Assembly (NCBI GenBank): GCA_001799285.1
Contig: MGTD01000060.1
Location: forward strand, 1 to 32,561
DNA from: Deltaproteobacteria bacterium RIFOXYD12_FULL_56_24
Lineage (GTDB): Bacteria > Desulfobacterota > Desulfobulbia > Desulfobulbales > Desulfurivibrionaceae
DNA: 32,561 nucleotides
Direction of reading: 5' to 3'
Below are positions 1-8,280 of the stretch, piece after piece (position 1 is the first letter of the stretch; each line of letters begins with the position of its first letter). The notes below the pieces were generated by a model. That model did no database searches, had not been told where the DNA came from, and saw only the letters and a program-made list of their open reading frames with translations. A program made the position numbers and the translations under genes.

Positions 1-1092
1 CGACATCAGCCGTCCGACACCCATGATCAGATAGAGGGCGAAACCCATAACCAGGAATCTGGCCGCCACCGCTGCCGCCTCGAAACCTTCCTTCCCCAGC
101 CACAGAAGGATCAGCTGTTCCGAATGTAACACCACGATACAGGACACCGGCACGATGAGCAAAGCAATGACTTTTGTCCCCCGTAGGTAGAGCTGTTTGA
201 TCTCTTCATCCTGGCCAGCGGCTTGTAATTGGGAGGTGGTTGGGGTCAGGATGGGCAGTACTATGGCGGCCAGAGAATTGGTGGTATTGGCGATTTTAGC
301 TCCTACCTCGTATATGCCCACCATTGCGGTGCTGCGGAATATTCCGAGAAATACTTTGTCGATTTCTCCGTTGATAACCTCTGCGATGGCCACTACTTGT
401 ATGGAAAGCCCGTACTTGAACAAGCGTTGGAACATGTTGCTGGTATTGCGGTCGGCCTTGAGGTGCAATTGCGGCACCAAACGGAAAGCGATCACTACGA
501 TGACAATCAGATCAAGCAGGGCATAAGCAAACGCATTAAAGGCCAACCCCGGTAAACCGAAGCCGAAATGGAGCCAAAGCAGTACCCCGCAAAAACTGAT
601 GGTTTGGGTAATGCTCATCAACACATTGAAGATGTCGTATCGTAACAACCCGGTGATTACACCTTTGAAAGGTGAAGCCATTAGGCGAAGACACATGACC
701 GCTATCAGGGCGAAATAAACGAAGGCGACTTCGTCGGCGGAAACGCTGGCAAAATCAAAACATCCCAGCAACCGTTCTCTGAACAGCAGGGCCAGCAGGG
801 TGAGCAGGGTGCCAAGCGCCAGATAGAAAAAGAAACCGGCGCTGACCACGTTGGACACCTGGTCGTACTCCTCCTTGATGTGGTATTCGGCGATGTGCTT
901 GTTAAAAGAGGTTCCGATCCCCATTTCTGCCAGGGAGAAATAAGCGACAATCGCCTCCAGCAACACCCAGGCCCCGAAAGCTTGCACTCCTACCTGGCTG
1001 ATGATATACGGGGTGGCGATTAAGCCAAGCGATAGACTCCAGCCGCGGCCTATAATGGCGTAACTGGCGTTCCGGCGGATAGTGTGTTTCAT
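1..1092 (-). CDS. wzx: Wzx-type polysaccharide flippase, 3' end cut off by the window
   Basis: The minus frame from ATG at 1092 is open to the left edge (364 codons, no stop), so the protein is partial. It begins MKHTIRRNASYAIIGRGWSL and is strongly hydrophobic with repeated membrane segments, for example FFFYLALGTLLTLLALLF. The pattern of an N-terminal segment (IISQVGVQAFGAWVLLEAI) and many 20-residue helices matches the polysaccharide transporter/MATE-like Wzx family, which flips undecaprenyl-linked repeat units across the inner membrane. The WecA-type initiator and the Wzy-like polymerase in the same window support this role. The sequence around its start is repeated in degraded form near 3780-3900. 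Family assignment is good; the exact substrate is unknown. Confidence 0.85.
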   Translation of the reverse strand, partial: MKHTIRRNASYAIIGRGWSLSLGLIATPYIISQVGVQAFGAWVLLEAIVAYFSLAEMGIGTSFNKHIAEYHIKEEYDQVSNVVSAGFFFYLALGTLLTLLALLFRERLLGCFDFASVSADEVAFVYFALIAVMCLRLMASPFKGVITGLLRYDIFNVLMSITQTISFCGVLLWLHFGFGLPGLAFNAFAYALLDLIVIVVIAFRLVPQLHLKADRNTSNMFQRLFKYGLSIQVVAIAEVINGEIDKVFLGIFRSTAMVGIYEVGAKIANTTNSLAAIVLPILTPTTSQLQAAGQDEEIKQLYLRGTKVIALLIVPVSCIVVLHSEQLILLWLGKEGFEAAAVAARFLVMGFALYLIMGVGRLMS

Positions 1093-1220
1093 TAACAATC
1101 AGCTCCGTAATAAAGATGATAACCTCTTGCAAGAAGCTTTTGAGCCCACATAATAACAAACAGGTAAACTCCCGGCTCTGCCTGGGGACTCGCAAAGCTT
1201 GACATTTACGGGAATAAGAG

Positions 1221-1351
1221 GAAGTCTCACGATTCTGAACCGCTCAAAGTTCAAGAAAAGGAGACTTCTCATGTGCGACAGTCAACACCTAAGACTGATG
1301 TGGGAATGCAAGTATCACATTGTATGGATAACGAAGTATCGAAATCATTGA
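1221..1351 (+). pseudogene. IS200/IS605-type transposase (tnpA) remnant with leader hairpin
   Basis: An ATG at 1271 opens a 26-codon frame containing CKYHIVWITKYR, the very characteristic N-terminal motif of IS200-family TnpA (Y1 HUH transposases, normally about 140-150 aa). It stops at 1349-1351, so about four fifths of the gene is missing, including the HUH motif and catalytic Tyr. Upstream, GAAGTCTC (1221-1228) and GAGACTTC (1261-1268) form a perfect 8-bp stem, like the leader hairpin that restrains translation in IS200 elements. The break lies at about 1342-1345, exactly where the neighbouring minus-strand acyltransferase ends, so the truncation and that gene's 3' end are probably one event. 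Confidence 0.75.
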
Positions 1352-2520
1352 GTTCGCTTCAATGTTTTATATGCCTGTTTTAAAAATCGGTAACACCACT
1401 TTATGTGCCATGAGAGTCTCTGAGTGTGCCAGGCAAGGCTGCCGATAGCATCCCGGCTGAAAACTGTATATAACGTTGAGGGTAGAACTTCCGCCCCGAA
1501 ATGTTTTTTATAGTCAGTGAATACGAGAAGATTTATTTCGCGCATTTTCTTGCCGATTGTGTATCGATTAGACTCGATCAAAGAGAGGAACCCTACTCCG
1601 AGTGAGGCATATTTCTCGCGATAGGCGATTTGGAGTCCGCAGAACATGTCCCCATGGTTCACGCCTACCCTGAAGGCGGCGTCATCACCATCGACGGTAA
1701 TGAAGATAGTATGCAAGCCACCCTCCCTCGCGAAGGCAGCAATCCTGGCCGAGAAATTTGTCAAGGTGTCGGTCAAGGCAAGGTTGACCGCGGCCTCTTC
1801 GCTGCCGACTTTCCATGAATTGAGATAGATCGCCTTGATTCGTGAGATAGTCCGATCCAGATCGTCGCCTGTGAAGGAGGACTGTTGTTCGACGTGAATC
1901 TTTCCGGAGTCTATGTGTTTCTGAAGCTTTCTGTATTGGTAACGGAATTTTTTGGAAAGGGACGCCAGGTAGTCTTCAAAGCTGTCCCAAGTGCCGATGA
2001 TGGCGGTATCGTGCTGCTTTTTCAGCACCCGCAATTTATTGTGCTGCAATGCCTCTTCCCAAGCCAACGCAAAGGGGTGATTGTTACGCACATCTCCGGT
2101 CTGCAATATGTTCCAGCGGGTACGCGTTAAGAAAGCTGCCACGAACGCCGGCGCAAAGCCGGGAGGCGGATTGGGAGAACACAGCGTCCAGAAGTTTTGG
2201 TTACCGTCAACTCCCGGGTCTCCTTGATTGTCACCGCCCCAAGGGCAACAAAGGCGGATAGGCAAGAAGCCCCTGATTCGTTTCGTCTCCAGCTGATACG
2301 GCCAGAACCCGAGGTAGTTGTCCCGCTCGTCCATCCCTACCAACAGACGGGCATAGGGGATCGAACTTGCCATCCACGGCTGGTCACGCACCCACGTCGG
2401 TGCACGAAACGGCTCAGCGTGCCATGCTCTGGCACAATCCATCCAGGCCTCCCAGACTGTTTGCGGAATGTCGCTGTATAAGAACTCAATGAACCAGAAG
2501 ATCTCATCGGCCCCATTCAT
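1345..2520 (-). CDS. GNAT/FemAB-like acyltransferase (Acetyltransf_6, CelD/BcsL type), copy 1
   Basis: This 391-aa protein has the second-half pattern of the Acetyltransf_6 domain: YLASLSKKFRYQYRKLQK, the conserved basic stretch of CelD/FemAB-like proteins, followed by an acceptor-side core with FITVDGDDAAFRVGV and YREKYASLGVGFL. Such proteins are found in exopolysaccharide loci and are thought to acylate the polymer or its lipid precursor in the cytoplasm. ATG at 2520 is preceded by GAGGT. It is a close paralogue of the gene immediately upstream (ending 2534), sharing long identical blocks such as WHAEPFRAPTWVRDQPWM. The C-termini diverge, and this copy ends where the IS200 remnant begins. 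The substrate is unknown. Confidence 0.8.
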   Translation of the reverse strand: MNGADEIFWFIEFLYSDIPQTVWEAWMDCARAWHAEPFRAPTWVRDQPWMASSIPYARLLVGMDERDNYLGFWPYQLETKRIRGFLPIRLCCPWGGDNQGDPGVDGNQNFWTLCSPNPPPGFAPAFVAAFLTRTRWNILQTGDVRNNHPFALAWEEALQHNKLRVLKKQHDTAIIGTWDSFEDYLASLSKKFRYQYRKLQKHIDSGKIHVEQQSSFTGDDLDRTISRIKAIYLNSWKVGSEEAAVNLALTDTLTNFSARIAAFAREGGLHTIFITVDGDDAAFRVGVNHGDMFCGLQIAYREKYASLGVGFLSLIESNRYTIGKKMREINLLVFTDYKKHFGAEVLPSTLYTVFSRDAIGSLAWHTQRLSWHIKWCYRFLKQAYKTLKRTQ

Positions 2521-2533
2521 GCTTAGCTATACC

Positions 2534-3754
2534 TCATATGTTGCGCCGTGATTGATGATTGATTGTTGAGAAATTCCTTTTAGGGAGTTCATTCAGGAAT
2601 GCATAGCCTTTCCTGAGCTGCTGACTGATTTTTTTGATGTTGTCTGAAAGTCCTTGAGTGTACCAGGCAAGGCTTCCGATAGTATCCCGGCTGAAGACCG
2701 TATACAACTTTGATTGTGAAACTTCCGCGCCAAAATTTTTTTTGTAATCTATGAACCCAAGAAGGTTTCTCTCATGCATCCCCTGTTCGATTGTGTAGCG
2801 AAAATACTCCATTTGGGCAATAAACCCGACTCCGTGGGAGGCATATTTCTCACGATAGGCTGTCTGGAGAGCACAGCTCATATCTCCATGGCTGACGCCG
2901 ACATGGAAGGCTGCGTCATCGCCATCGACCTTTATAAAGACAACATGCAAGCCGTCTTCCCTGGCAAAAGCGGCAATCCGGGCGGAGAAATTGGCTAACG
3001 TAGAGGGCACGGAAAGGTTGACCACAACTTCTTCACTATCCACTTTCCAAGAATCGCGGTAGATTAAATAAATCCGTTTGACAACCCGGGCCAGCGCATC
3101 GTCGGGGAAAGCGGCCCATTGTTCGACGCTTACTTTGCCGTTTGCCACTTGGCGGTATACACGTCTATAATGCTTTCGCCAATTTTGGGAAAGGGATGCC
3201 AGATAGTTTTTAAAGCTATCCCAAGGACCTATTATGGCAGCATCATGTTGTTTCCTCAATACCCTTAATCGTTTGCGCTTCAATTCATCTTCCCATGCCA
3301 GCGAAAAGGGATGATTTTTGCGCACATCTCCGGTCTGCAACATGTTCCAGTGGGTACGTTCCATGAAAGTTTCCACGAATGCCGCCGCAAAGCCGGGGGG
3401 CGGATCGGGAGTGCACAATGTCCAGAAGTACTGGCGGCCTCCGACTCCCGGGTCTGCTTGATTATCACCGCCCCATGGACAACAAAGGTGGATGGGCAGG
3501 AAGCCCTTGATTCGTTTCGTCTCCATCTGATACGGCCAGAACCCGAGGTAGTTGTCCCTCTCGTCCATCCCAACCAACAGACGAGCGTAGGGAATCGAAC
3601 TTGTCATCCATGGCTGATCACGCACCCACGTCGGTGCACGAAACGGTTCTGCGTGCCATGCACTGGCACAATCCATCCAGGCTTTCCAGACGGTCTCTGG
3701 GATTTCATTGTAGGAAAACTCGGTGAAATGGAAGATTTCCTTGCCTTTGTCCAT
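2534..3754 (-). CDS. GNAT/FemAB-like acyltransferase (Acetyltransf_6), copy 2
   Basis: I place the start at ATG 3754, giving 406 aa beginning MDKGKEIFHFTEFSYNEIPE. This aligns with the start of copy 1 (MNGADEIFWFIEFLYSDIPQ) and has GAGG eight bases upstream. The frame stays open to 3880, but that extra 42-residue stretch reads through a decayed fragment of the wzx 5' end and is very unlikely to be real protein. The domain content is as in copy 1: basic motif YLASLSQNWRKHYRRVYRQ and core FIKVDGDDAAFHVGVSHGDM. Copies 1 and 2 are 13 nt apart and co-directional, indicating tandem duplication followed by divergence, possibly to different acyl donors or acceptors. Confidence 0.8.
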   Translation of the reverse strand: MDKGKEIFHFTEFSYNEIPETVWKAWMDCASAWHAEPFRAPTWVRDQPWMTSSIPYARLLVGMDERDNYLGFWPYQMETKRIKGFLPIHLCCPWGGDNQADPGVGGRQYFWTLCTPDPPPGFAAAFVETFMERTHWNMLQTGDVRKNHPFSLAWEDELKRKRLRVLRKQHDAAIIGPWDSFKNYLASLSQNWRKHYRRVYRQVANGKVSVEQWAAFPDDALARVVKRIYLIYRDSWKVDSEEVVVNLSVPSTLANFSARIAAFAREDGLHVVFIKVDGDDAAFHVGVSHGDMSCALQTAYREKYASHGVGFIAQMEYFRYTIEQGMHERNLLGFIDYKKNFGAEVSQSKLYTVFSRDTIGSLAWYTQGLSDNIKKISQQLRKGYAFLNELPKRNFSTINHQSRRNI

Positions 3755-3782
3755 GGGAGCCTCGATAAAGTTGTCGGGGGGG

Positions 3783-3895
3783 GGGCGATTAAGCCAAGAG
3801 GCAGATTCTATCTCCGGCCCAGGACGGCGAAAAAGGCGTTCAGGCGGATAGTGCGTTTCATCAAAAATCAGCCTCTGCAATTAAAGATGATACCC
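3783..3895 (-). pseudogene. Remnant of a second wzx 5' end and its leader
   Basis: Reading the minus strand from ATG at 3859 gives MKRTIRLNAFFAVLGR and then a TAG, matching MKHTIRRNASYAIIGR at the start of the intact wzx (1092). Beyond the stop the DNA still matches wzx (CTTGGCTTAATCGCC) to about 3783 and then turns into unrelated sequence leading into acyltransferase copy 2. The similarity also extends about 40 nt upstream of the start (AAAGATGATA block). This is therefore a truncated duplicate of the wzx start region, not a gene. Confidence 0.75.
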
Positions 3896-4155
3896 TCTAA
3901 AATGGACTCCTCAGATCAAACAATTAGTTTCATTCTATTAATCAATTAAGCCTTGAATTACCAGAAAAAAACCGAACTGCGGCCACATCCTTGACGTCGC
4001 TTGGAAAGCAGGGTATAGAAATTTTTGGTGCATTGTCGGGTATGGGAAGATTGATGTAACTATCCTGCTTGGCGCTGCGGAGTGACGCGGTGCTGCAAGG
4101 TCAAAAAACGAGACTGATTTGTAACAAAATAGCTTGTTGATAAGCGGAGACATAG
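3896..4155. other. Intergenic region between divergent gene groups, with a possible decayed R3 repeat
   Basis: No gene is visible. Promoters for the minus acyltransferases and the plus ydcF-led group should lie here, but I see no convincing -35/-10 pair. At 4056 the sequence GTAACTATCCTGC resembles the tip of repeat R3, and 4083-4096 carries, in reverse complement, a block like the R3 GCAGCACCGC core. This may be a degraded, shortened R3. Confidence 0.35.
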
Positions 4156-4917
4156 TTGGATAAAATTCTGACCCAATTTACCTCGCCTCTGAGCCTGGCC
4201 TTGCTTTTGGCTTTGGCGGGCCTGGCGTTATTGCTTGCCCGGCGCCGACTGGCTGGGGCAGGGTTGCTGCTGCTGGCTCTGGGCGGCTTGGGCCTGCTTT
4301 CTTTGCCGGCGGTGGCCGACACCCTGCTCCGCTCAATAGAAGAGCGGTATCCCGAACTGCCGGCGTCCGAATTTCCGGTTGCCGAGGCCATAATTGTCCT
4401 GGGGGGAGGGATTGACCCACGGGTGGAAACAAGACCCTATCCTGATCTTCAGTCTGGTGCCGATCGGGTCTGGCACGCGGCGCGGATTTTTCGCGCCGGC
4501 AAGGCCCCTCTGCTGATCCTCTCCGGCGGGGTGATCCCACGGCTGGGGACTAAGGTCAGCGAGGCCGAGGCGATGCGGATATTTCTCGTCGATCTTGGGG
4601 TGCCGACCAAAGCAATACGTTTGGAAGAACGCAGCCGCAATACCTATGAAAACGCCGTGTTCACCGAAGAGATCCTGCGGAAGTCTGGTCTTACCCGGGT
4701 TCTGCTGGTGACTTCGGCTCTGCACATGCCCAGGGCCATGGCGGCTTTTCGGGCTGCCGGGGTGGAGGCCATTCCGGCCCCCACCGATTTTATGGTCAGG
4801 GATGAGCCGTCCCAGTTGTTGCACTGGCTACCGGATGTGAAGTCGCTAACTGTCAGCACCGCCGTTTGGCATGAATATCTGGGTTTATGGATGTATCGTC
4901 GTCGGGGATGGGCATGA
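4156..4917 (+). CDS. YdcF/SanA/ElyC-like DUF218 membrane protein
   Basis: This 253-aa protein has two N-terminal hydrophobic segments (about residues 9-30 and 34-55) followed by a DUF218 domain: AIIVLGGGIDPR, the GADRVWHAARIFRAGKAPLLILSGG region, ERSRNTYENAV and VLLVTSALHMPRAMAAFRAAG. These are hallmark blocks of the YdcF/ElyC/SanA family. ElyC and relatives affect envelope integrity and undecaprenyl-phosphate-linked pathways; no biochemical activity is firmly assigned to the family. TTG is the start because GGAG sits six bases upstream and the membrane anchor follows at once. It is the first gene of the plus-strand group, 15 nt before the next gene. Confidence 0.85.
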   Translation: MDKILTQFTSPLSLALLLALAGLALLLARRRLAGAGLLLLALGGLGLLSLPAVADTLLRSIEERYPELPASEFPVAEAIIVLGGGIDPRVETRPYPDLQSGADRVWHAARIFRAGKAPLLILSGGVIPRLGTKVSEAEAMRIFLVDLGVPTKAIRLEERSRNTYENAVFTEEILRKSGLTRVLLVTSALHMPRAMAAFRAAGVEAIPAPTDFMVRDEPSQLLHWLPDVKSLTVSTAVWHEYLGLWMYRRRGWA

Positions 4918-4932
4918 CATGGGAATGGGAAG

Positions 4933-5946
4933 ATGATTACCGACCGGTCTAAATTGCAGGTGCGTTTTTTGCGCTTTGAGGAGTATGAACGCTGGGATGC
5001 GATGGTAACGGCGCTGCCAACCGCCACCATTTTTGCTGAATCCAGATGGCTGACCGCAGTGGCGGAAATTATGGCCTGCGACGTTAGAATAGCCGCCGTT
5101 TTTAGTGACGATAGGCTGCTGGCCGGAGCGCCTGTGCGGATCAGCCGGCGTTTTGGCATGTCGATGGCCGCAGGTCTTCCTCTTACCCCTACAAATTCCT
5201 GCATTATCACAACCGGTCCCAACGCCTATCCTGCTAAAATAACCAGTCGCCTGCTGACGATCACCGACGCCCTGGCCCGTTTTCTGCAAAGCCACTTTGA
5301 TTACGTGATTCTTACCTTCGACCCGGAACTCCAGGATATTCGCTCCTTCAACTGGCTTGATTGGCGGTCGCAGGCCCTTTATACCTACCATGTCGACATA
5401 GTAAAGGCAGATCTGGCTGCCTTGCCGAGAACCTTGCGCTACGATATCCGCCATGCGGAAAAAACCGGGATGACGAGTGAAGTAAGCCGTGATTTTCTCT
5501 TGGGACATGCGCCAATAGCCAAGACCTTTGCCCGCAAGGGCGTCCCCTTGCCCTTGGCCGCCGAACAATTAGCCGCCTTTGGAGAGCGGCTGGGGGAAGA
5601 CCTGCTCCTCTTGCTGGCTAGATCCCATGATGGTCGATTGATTGCCAGTGACATCATTCTGCTGGATCGTCCGCGCAAGATTGCCTACGTATTACTGGCC
5701 GGATGTGATACCGCTGCCAAATGCCCCGGTGCCGCATTTCTTTTGCAGTGGCAAAGCTTTATCCATTGCCGGGAGCTGGGGATAGAGATTATTGATCAGG
5801 TGGGGGCGGAAAACAAGGAAATTGCCACTTTCAAGGCAGAATTGGGGGGCAGGCTGGTCCCTTATTTTCAGGTGTCTAAGGCCGGATTGCGCTACAGGCT
5901 TGTTAATCGGTTGGCGATGATTGGCGAAAGAGCTTTGGGTCGATAA
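4933..5946 (+). CDS. FemAB-like GNAT acyltransferase
   Basis: This 337-aa protein shows the FemAB/Acetyltransf_6 arrangement: an N-terminal half with TIFAESRWLTAVAEIM, a basic DIRHAEKTGM stretch near residue 175, and a C-terminal signature GAENKEIATFKAELGGRLVP typical of FemAB-like proteins in exopolysaccharide clusters. It is only distantly related to the two acyltransferases at the left of the window and lacks their N-terminal block. The FemAB family uses aminoacyl-tRNA; polysaccharide-locus members probably transfer an acyl or aminoacyl group to a sugar, but substrates are uncharacterised. It starts 15 nt after ydcF and is likely co-transcribed. Confidence 0.75.
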   Translation: MITDRSKLQVRFLRFEEYERWDAMVTALPTATIFAESRWLTAVAEIMACDVRIAAVFSDDRLLAGAPVRISRRFGMSMAAGLPLTPTNSCIITTGPNAYPAKITSRLLTITDALARFLQSHFDYVILTFDPELQDIRSFNWLDWRSQALYTYHVDIVKADLAALPRTLRYDIRHAEKTGMTSEVSRDFLLGHAPIAKTFARKGVPLPLAAEQLAAFGERLGEDLLLLLARSHDGRLIASDIILLDRPRKIAYVLLAGCDTAAKCPGAAFLLQWQSFIHCRELGIEIIDQVGAENKEIATFKAELGGRLVPYFQVSKAGLRYRLVNRLAMIGERALGR

Positions 5947-5987
5947 GGTATTTTTTCAGAAGAGGGAAACAGGTAATAGAGGACCGG

Positions 5988-7118
5988 GTGGGGAAGAGAT
6001 TGCGGCAGAGCAAAGAAGAAGGCAAGATCAATATTCTTTATTTTACCAGTTTCGGCACCCTTAAGGGGGGTGGGCAGCGTAGTCTGTTCTATCTGCTGCG
6101 GGGATTGAACCGGGATATCTTTAACCCGGTTGTAGTCTGTCCGGAACAAGGAGACCTGGTTGACCAACTTCAGGTACTGGGCATTGACACCATGGTCATG
6201 CCGTTTAAAAGATTCCGGCAGTTGAGCGTGGGTTTTGTGTGGCGGATCTTTTGTCTGATCCGGGAGCGGCGGATCAACCTGGTTCATACCGATGCCCCGG
6301 CGGAAACCTTTTACGCTGGGATCGCCGCCCGTCTGGCCGGGGTTCCTCTGATCTGGCATATCCGGGTCAGCGATGCCGGCCCTGCTGATCGTCTGCTGGC
6401 GGCCCTTGCCACCCGGTTATTCATGGTTGCCAGTTCATTGCGGACGCGCTTTCCCTCTACCCCAGCCGACAAGCTGGTTCCCATCATCAACGGTATTGAC
6501 GTGGCGGAGTTCGACGCCCGGCCGCCCATTGGGATCCGTCAGGAAATCGGGGTCGGTTCCGGCCCACTGTTGATCGGTTGTGTCGGCCGACTGGAGGAAA
6601 TGAAGGGTCAGGAATATCTGGTCCGGGCGGTGCAACTGCTCAGCGGCCGGGGCGGAGATTTCCGGGTTCTGCTTATCGGCTCGGCCGAGGGTGATTACCG
6701 GGAAAAGCTGATAGCCTTGATGCGTGAGCTTAAGGTCGAAGAGTATTTTATCGACCTTGGCTTTCGCCATGATACCCCTGGGCTGCTCAAGGAACTTGAT
6801 TTTCTGGTCTCTGCCTCTTCCTTTGGCGAGGGACTTTCCCGAGTGATTCTGGAGGCGATGGCGGCCGGCAAACCGGTGGTGGCCACAGCGATTGGTGGCG
6901 CCGCCGAGGCTGTTGATGAGGGGGTTACGGGGTATGTCGTGCCACCACGTGATCCGCAGGCGCTGGCGGAGGCAATGCTGCGTCTGCTGACCAGCCCGGA
7001 GCGGCGGCATGAGTTCGGCACCCTGGGGCGGCGGCGGGTGGAAGAGCAATTTTGCCTGGCGGATAATATCGCCACTACCCAACGGTTCTACCTGGAGATT
7101 TTGCAACGTGGGCGCTAA
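5988..7118 (+). CDS. GT4-family glycosyltransferase
   Basis: This 376-aa GT-B enzyme has an N-terminal acceptor domain with the glycine-rich loop GTLKGGGQRSLFYLL, and a C-terminal nucleotide-sugar domain with GCVGRLEEMKGQEYLVRA and the E-x7-E motif in GEGLSRVILEAMAAGKPVV near residues 279-290. It adds a sugar to the growing lipid-linked unit on the cytoplasmic face. GTG 5988 is chosen because GAGG lies five bases upstream. Its TAA stop at 7116-7118 overlaps the R2 repeat and lies beyond the start of the following GT9 gene (11-nt overlap), so the insertion of R2 may have reset its C-terminus, now ending LEILQRGR. Confidence 0.88.
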   Translation: MGKRLRQSKEEGKINILYFTSFGTLKGGGQRSLFYLLRGLNRDIFNPVVVCPEQGDLVDQLQVLGIDTMVMPFKRFRQLSVGFVWRIFCLIRERRINLVHTDAPAETFYAGIAARLAGVPLIWHIRVSDAGPADRLLAALATRLFMVASSLRTRFPSTPADKLVPIINGIDVAEFDARPPIGIRQEIGVGSGPLLIGCVGRLEEMKGQEYLVRAVQLLSGRGGDFRVLLIGSAEGDYREKLIALMRELKVEEYFIDLGFRHDTPGLLKELDFLVSASSFGEGLSRVILEAMAAGKPVVATAIGGAAEAVDEGVTGYVVPPRDPQALAEAMLRLLTSPERRHEFGTLGRRRVEEQFCLADNIATTQRFYLEILQRGR

Positions 7119-8280
7119 AGCTGAGTTGAGCAGCTTGTCTGCTCCTACGAAACTTATACCCTCTGGGTGCAAGGATTCAGTCAAAAAACTCTATCTTGCC
7201 GTCCGAACGCTGCTGCTATGGCCCCTTGGTCTGCTGGCCGGTGGTTTTCGCCCCCCTCCCGAGCCAGCGGCAATCAGGAAGATTCTTTTCTTGCGTCATG
7301 ACCGGATCGGCGATCTGGCCCTGTCTCTGCCGATCCTGCGCCGGTTGAAGCAGGCTTTTCCCGGCGCCCGTCTGACGGTGGTGGCCTCGCCGTCTAACCA
7401 GGACCTTCTGCGGCATAATCCCGATGTAAATGAGGTCTTCGTCTATCGGGGATTTGGCTCCTATCTCAAGTTTGTGGCCAAGCATCGCTTTGATCTGGCC
7501 ATCGACCCCTTCCATAATGAGCATCGCTTGTTGCCGGCCTTGATGACCCTGCTGACCGGGGCCAGACATCGGATCGGCTTCGCCCTGGCTGGACGAGAGG
7601 TTTTCTTTACCCGACCGGCCCCCTCTTACGACGAGAATAAATCTTTTCAACAACTCATGCAATTACTGCTGGACGGTCTTGGTATTACAGAAACAACGGT
7701 AGTCGAGGTGGAAGCATCTGTTCCTTTGCTGTCTGTGAGCTTGGAAGAAAGGCGGGAAGCCGCGGCAATGGCCGCTCCCCTATGCGATAAACGACTGATC
7801 GCTATCCACCCCGGCGCCTTTTACCCGGCCCAAAAATGGCCTTTGGATCGCTTCGCGGAAGTGGGGCAGGAATTATCCCGCCAGGGATTTGGTATACTTT
7901 TTTTTGCTCCGGCCAAGGAGTTTCCTGATTTTGATCCGATCCGGTTCGGAGATGAGTCTGGCATTTTGGTTATCAAGAAAGCGTCCATGCGCCAGTTCAT
8001 CGCCATGCTCAGTCGATGCGAATTGCTCATCTGCAACAATTCCGGCCCGTTGCACTTGGCCTGGGCACTTGGGATCAGCACCGTATCTCTTATGGGCCCG
8101 ACCATACCAGCAGTGTGGTGGCCGCAAGGTAGGAGGCATAAGGTGCTGCGTCGCGCTCTGTCTTGCAGCCCCTGTAACTTGGCGTTTTGTCCGACCCATG
8201 AATGCTTGCGTAGCATTAGCGTGGCTGAGGTGTTGTCTGCCGTTAACGAAGCAGTAAGCAATACGGAGGAAAATAAATGA
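7108..8280 (+). CDS. GT9 (ADP-heptose:LPS heptosyltransferase-like) glycosyltransferase
   Basis: Core GT9 motifs are clear: ILFLRHDRIGDLALSLPILR at the N-terminal domain, AIHPGAFYPAQKWPLDRF in the middle, and LLICNNSGPLHLAWALG at the donor site. GT9 enzymes transfer heptose or related sugars in LPS and other glycans. The frame is open further upstream inside the previous gene, but GTG 7108 with GGAG upstream gives a sensible 390-aa protein. Residues 4-21 (AKAELSSLSAPTKLIPSG region) are encoded by the R2 repeat, so the first 20 or so residues are a recent addition before the real domain begins near residue 57. The stop overlaps the next start as ATGA. The sugar donor is not predictable. Confidence 0.87.
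   Translation: MGAKAELSSLSAPTKLIPSGCKDSVKKLYLAVRTLLLWPLGLLAGGFRPPPEPAAIRKILFLRHDRIGDLALSLPILRRLKQAFPGARLTVVASPSNQDLLRHNPDVNEVFVYRGFGSYLKFVAKHRFDLAIDPFHNEHRLLPALMTLLTGARHRIGFALAGREVFFTRPAPSYDENKSFQQLMQLLLDGLGITETTVVEVEASVPLLSVSLEERREAAAMAAPLCDKRLIAIHPGAFYPAQKWPLDRFAEVGQELSRQGFGILFFAPAKEFPDFDPIRFGDESGILVIKKASMRQFIAMLSRCELLICNNSGPLHLAWALGISTVSLMGPTIPAVWWPQGRRHKVLRRALSCSPCNLAFCPTHECLRSISVAEVLSAVNEAVSNTEENK
7117..7170 (+). repeat. R2 hairpin repeat, 54 nt, at a gene junction
   Basis: This free copy of R2 straddles the end of the GT4 gene and the start of the GT9 gene. GAGCAG and CTGCTC flank a CTTGT loop, and the tail reads AAACTTATACCCTCTGGGTG. The same 54 nt is found inside an R1 element at 23338-23391 and, as 53-nt versions, at 16678-16730 and 25529-25581. 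Here it contributes the TAA of the upstream gene and 18 in-frame codons to the downstream one. Confidence 0.8.

Noticed and set aside
1271-1351. RAYT (REP-associated) transposase
   Set aside because: The preserved motif CKYHIVWITKYR is of the IS200 TnpA type rather than the RAYT type, and the R1/R3 elements carry target duplications that Y1 transposases do not make.
3755-3880. 42-residue N-terminal extension of acyltransferase copy 2
   Set aside because: It reads an out-of-frame wzx remnant; the paralogue starts at the position corresponding to 3754.
3311-3949. Long plus-strand open frame (212 codons) opposite acyltransferase copy 2
   Set aside because: It is antisense to a clear Acetyltransf_6 gene, has no recognisable motif or ribosome site, and a similar shadow occurs opposite copy 1.
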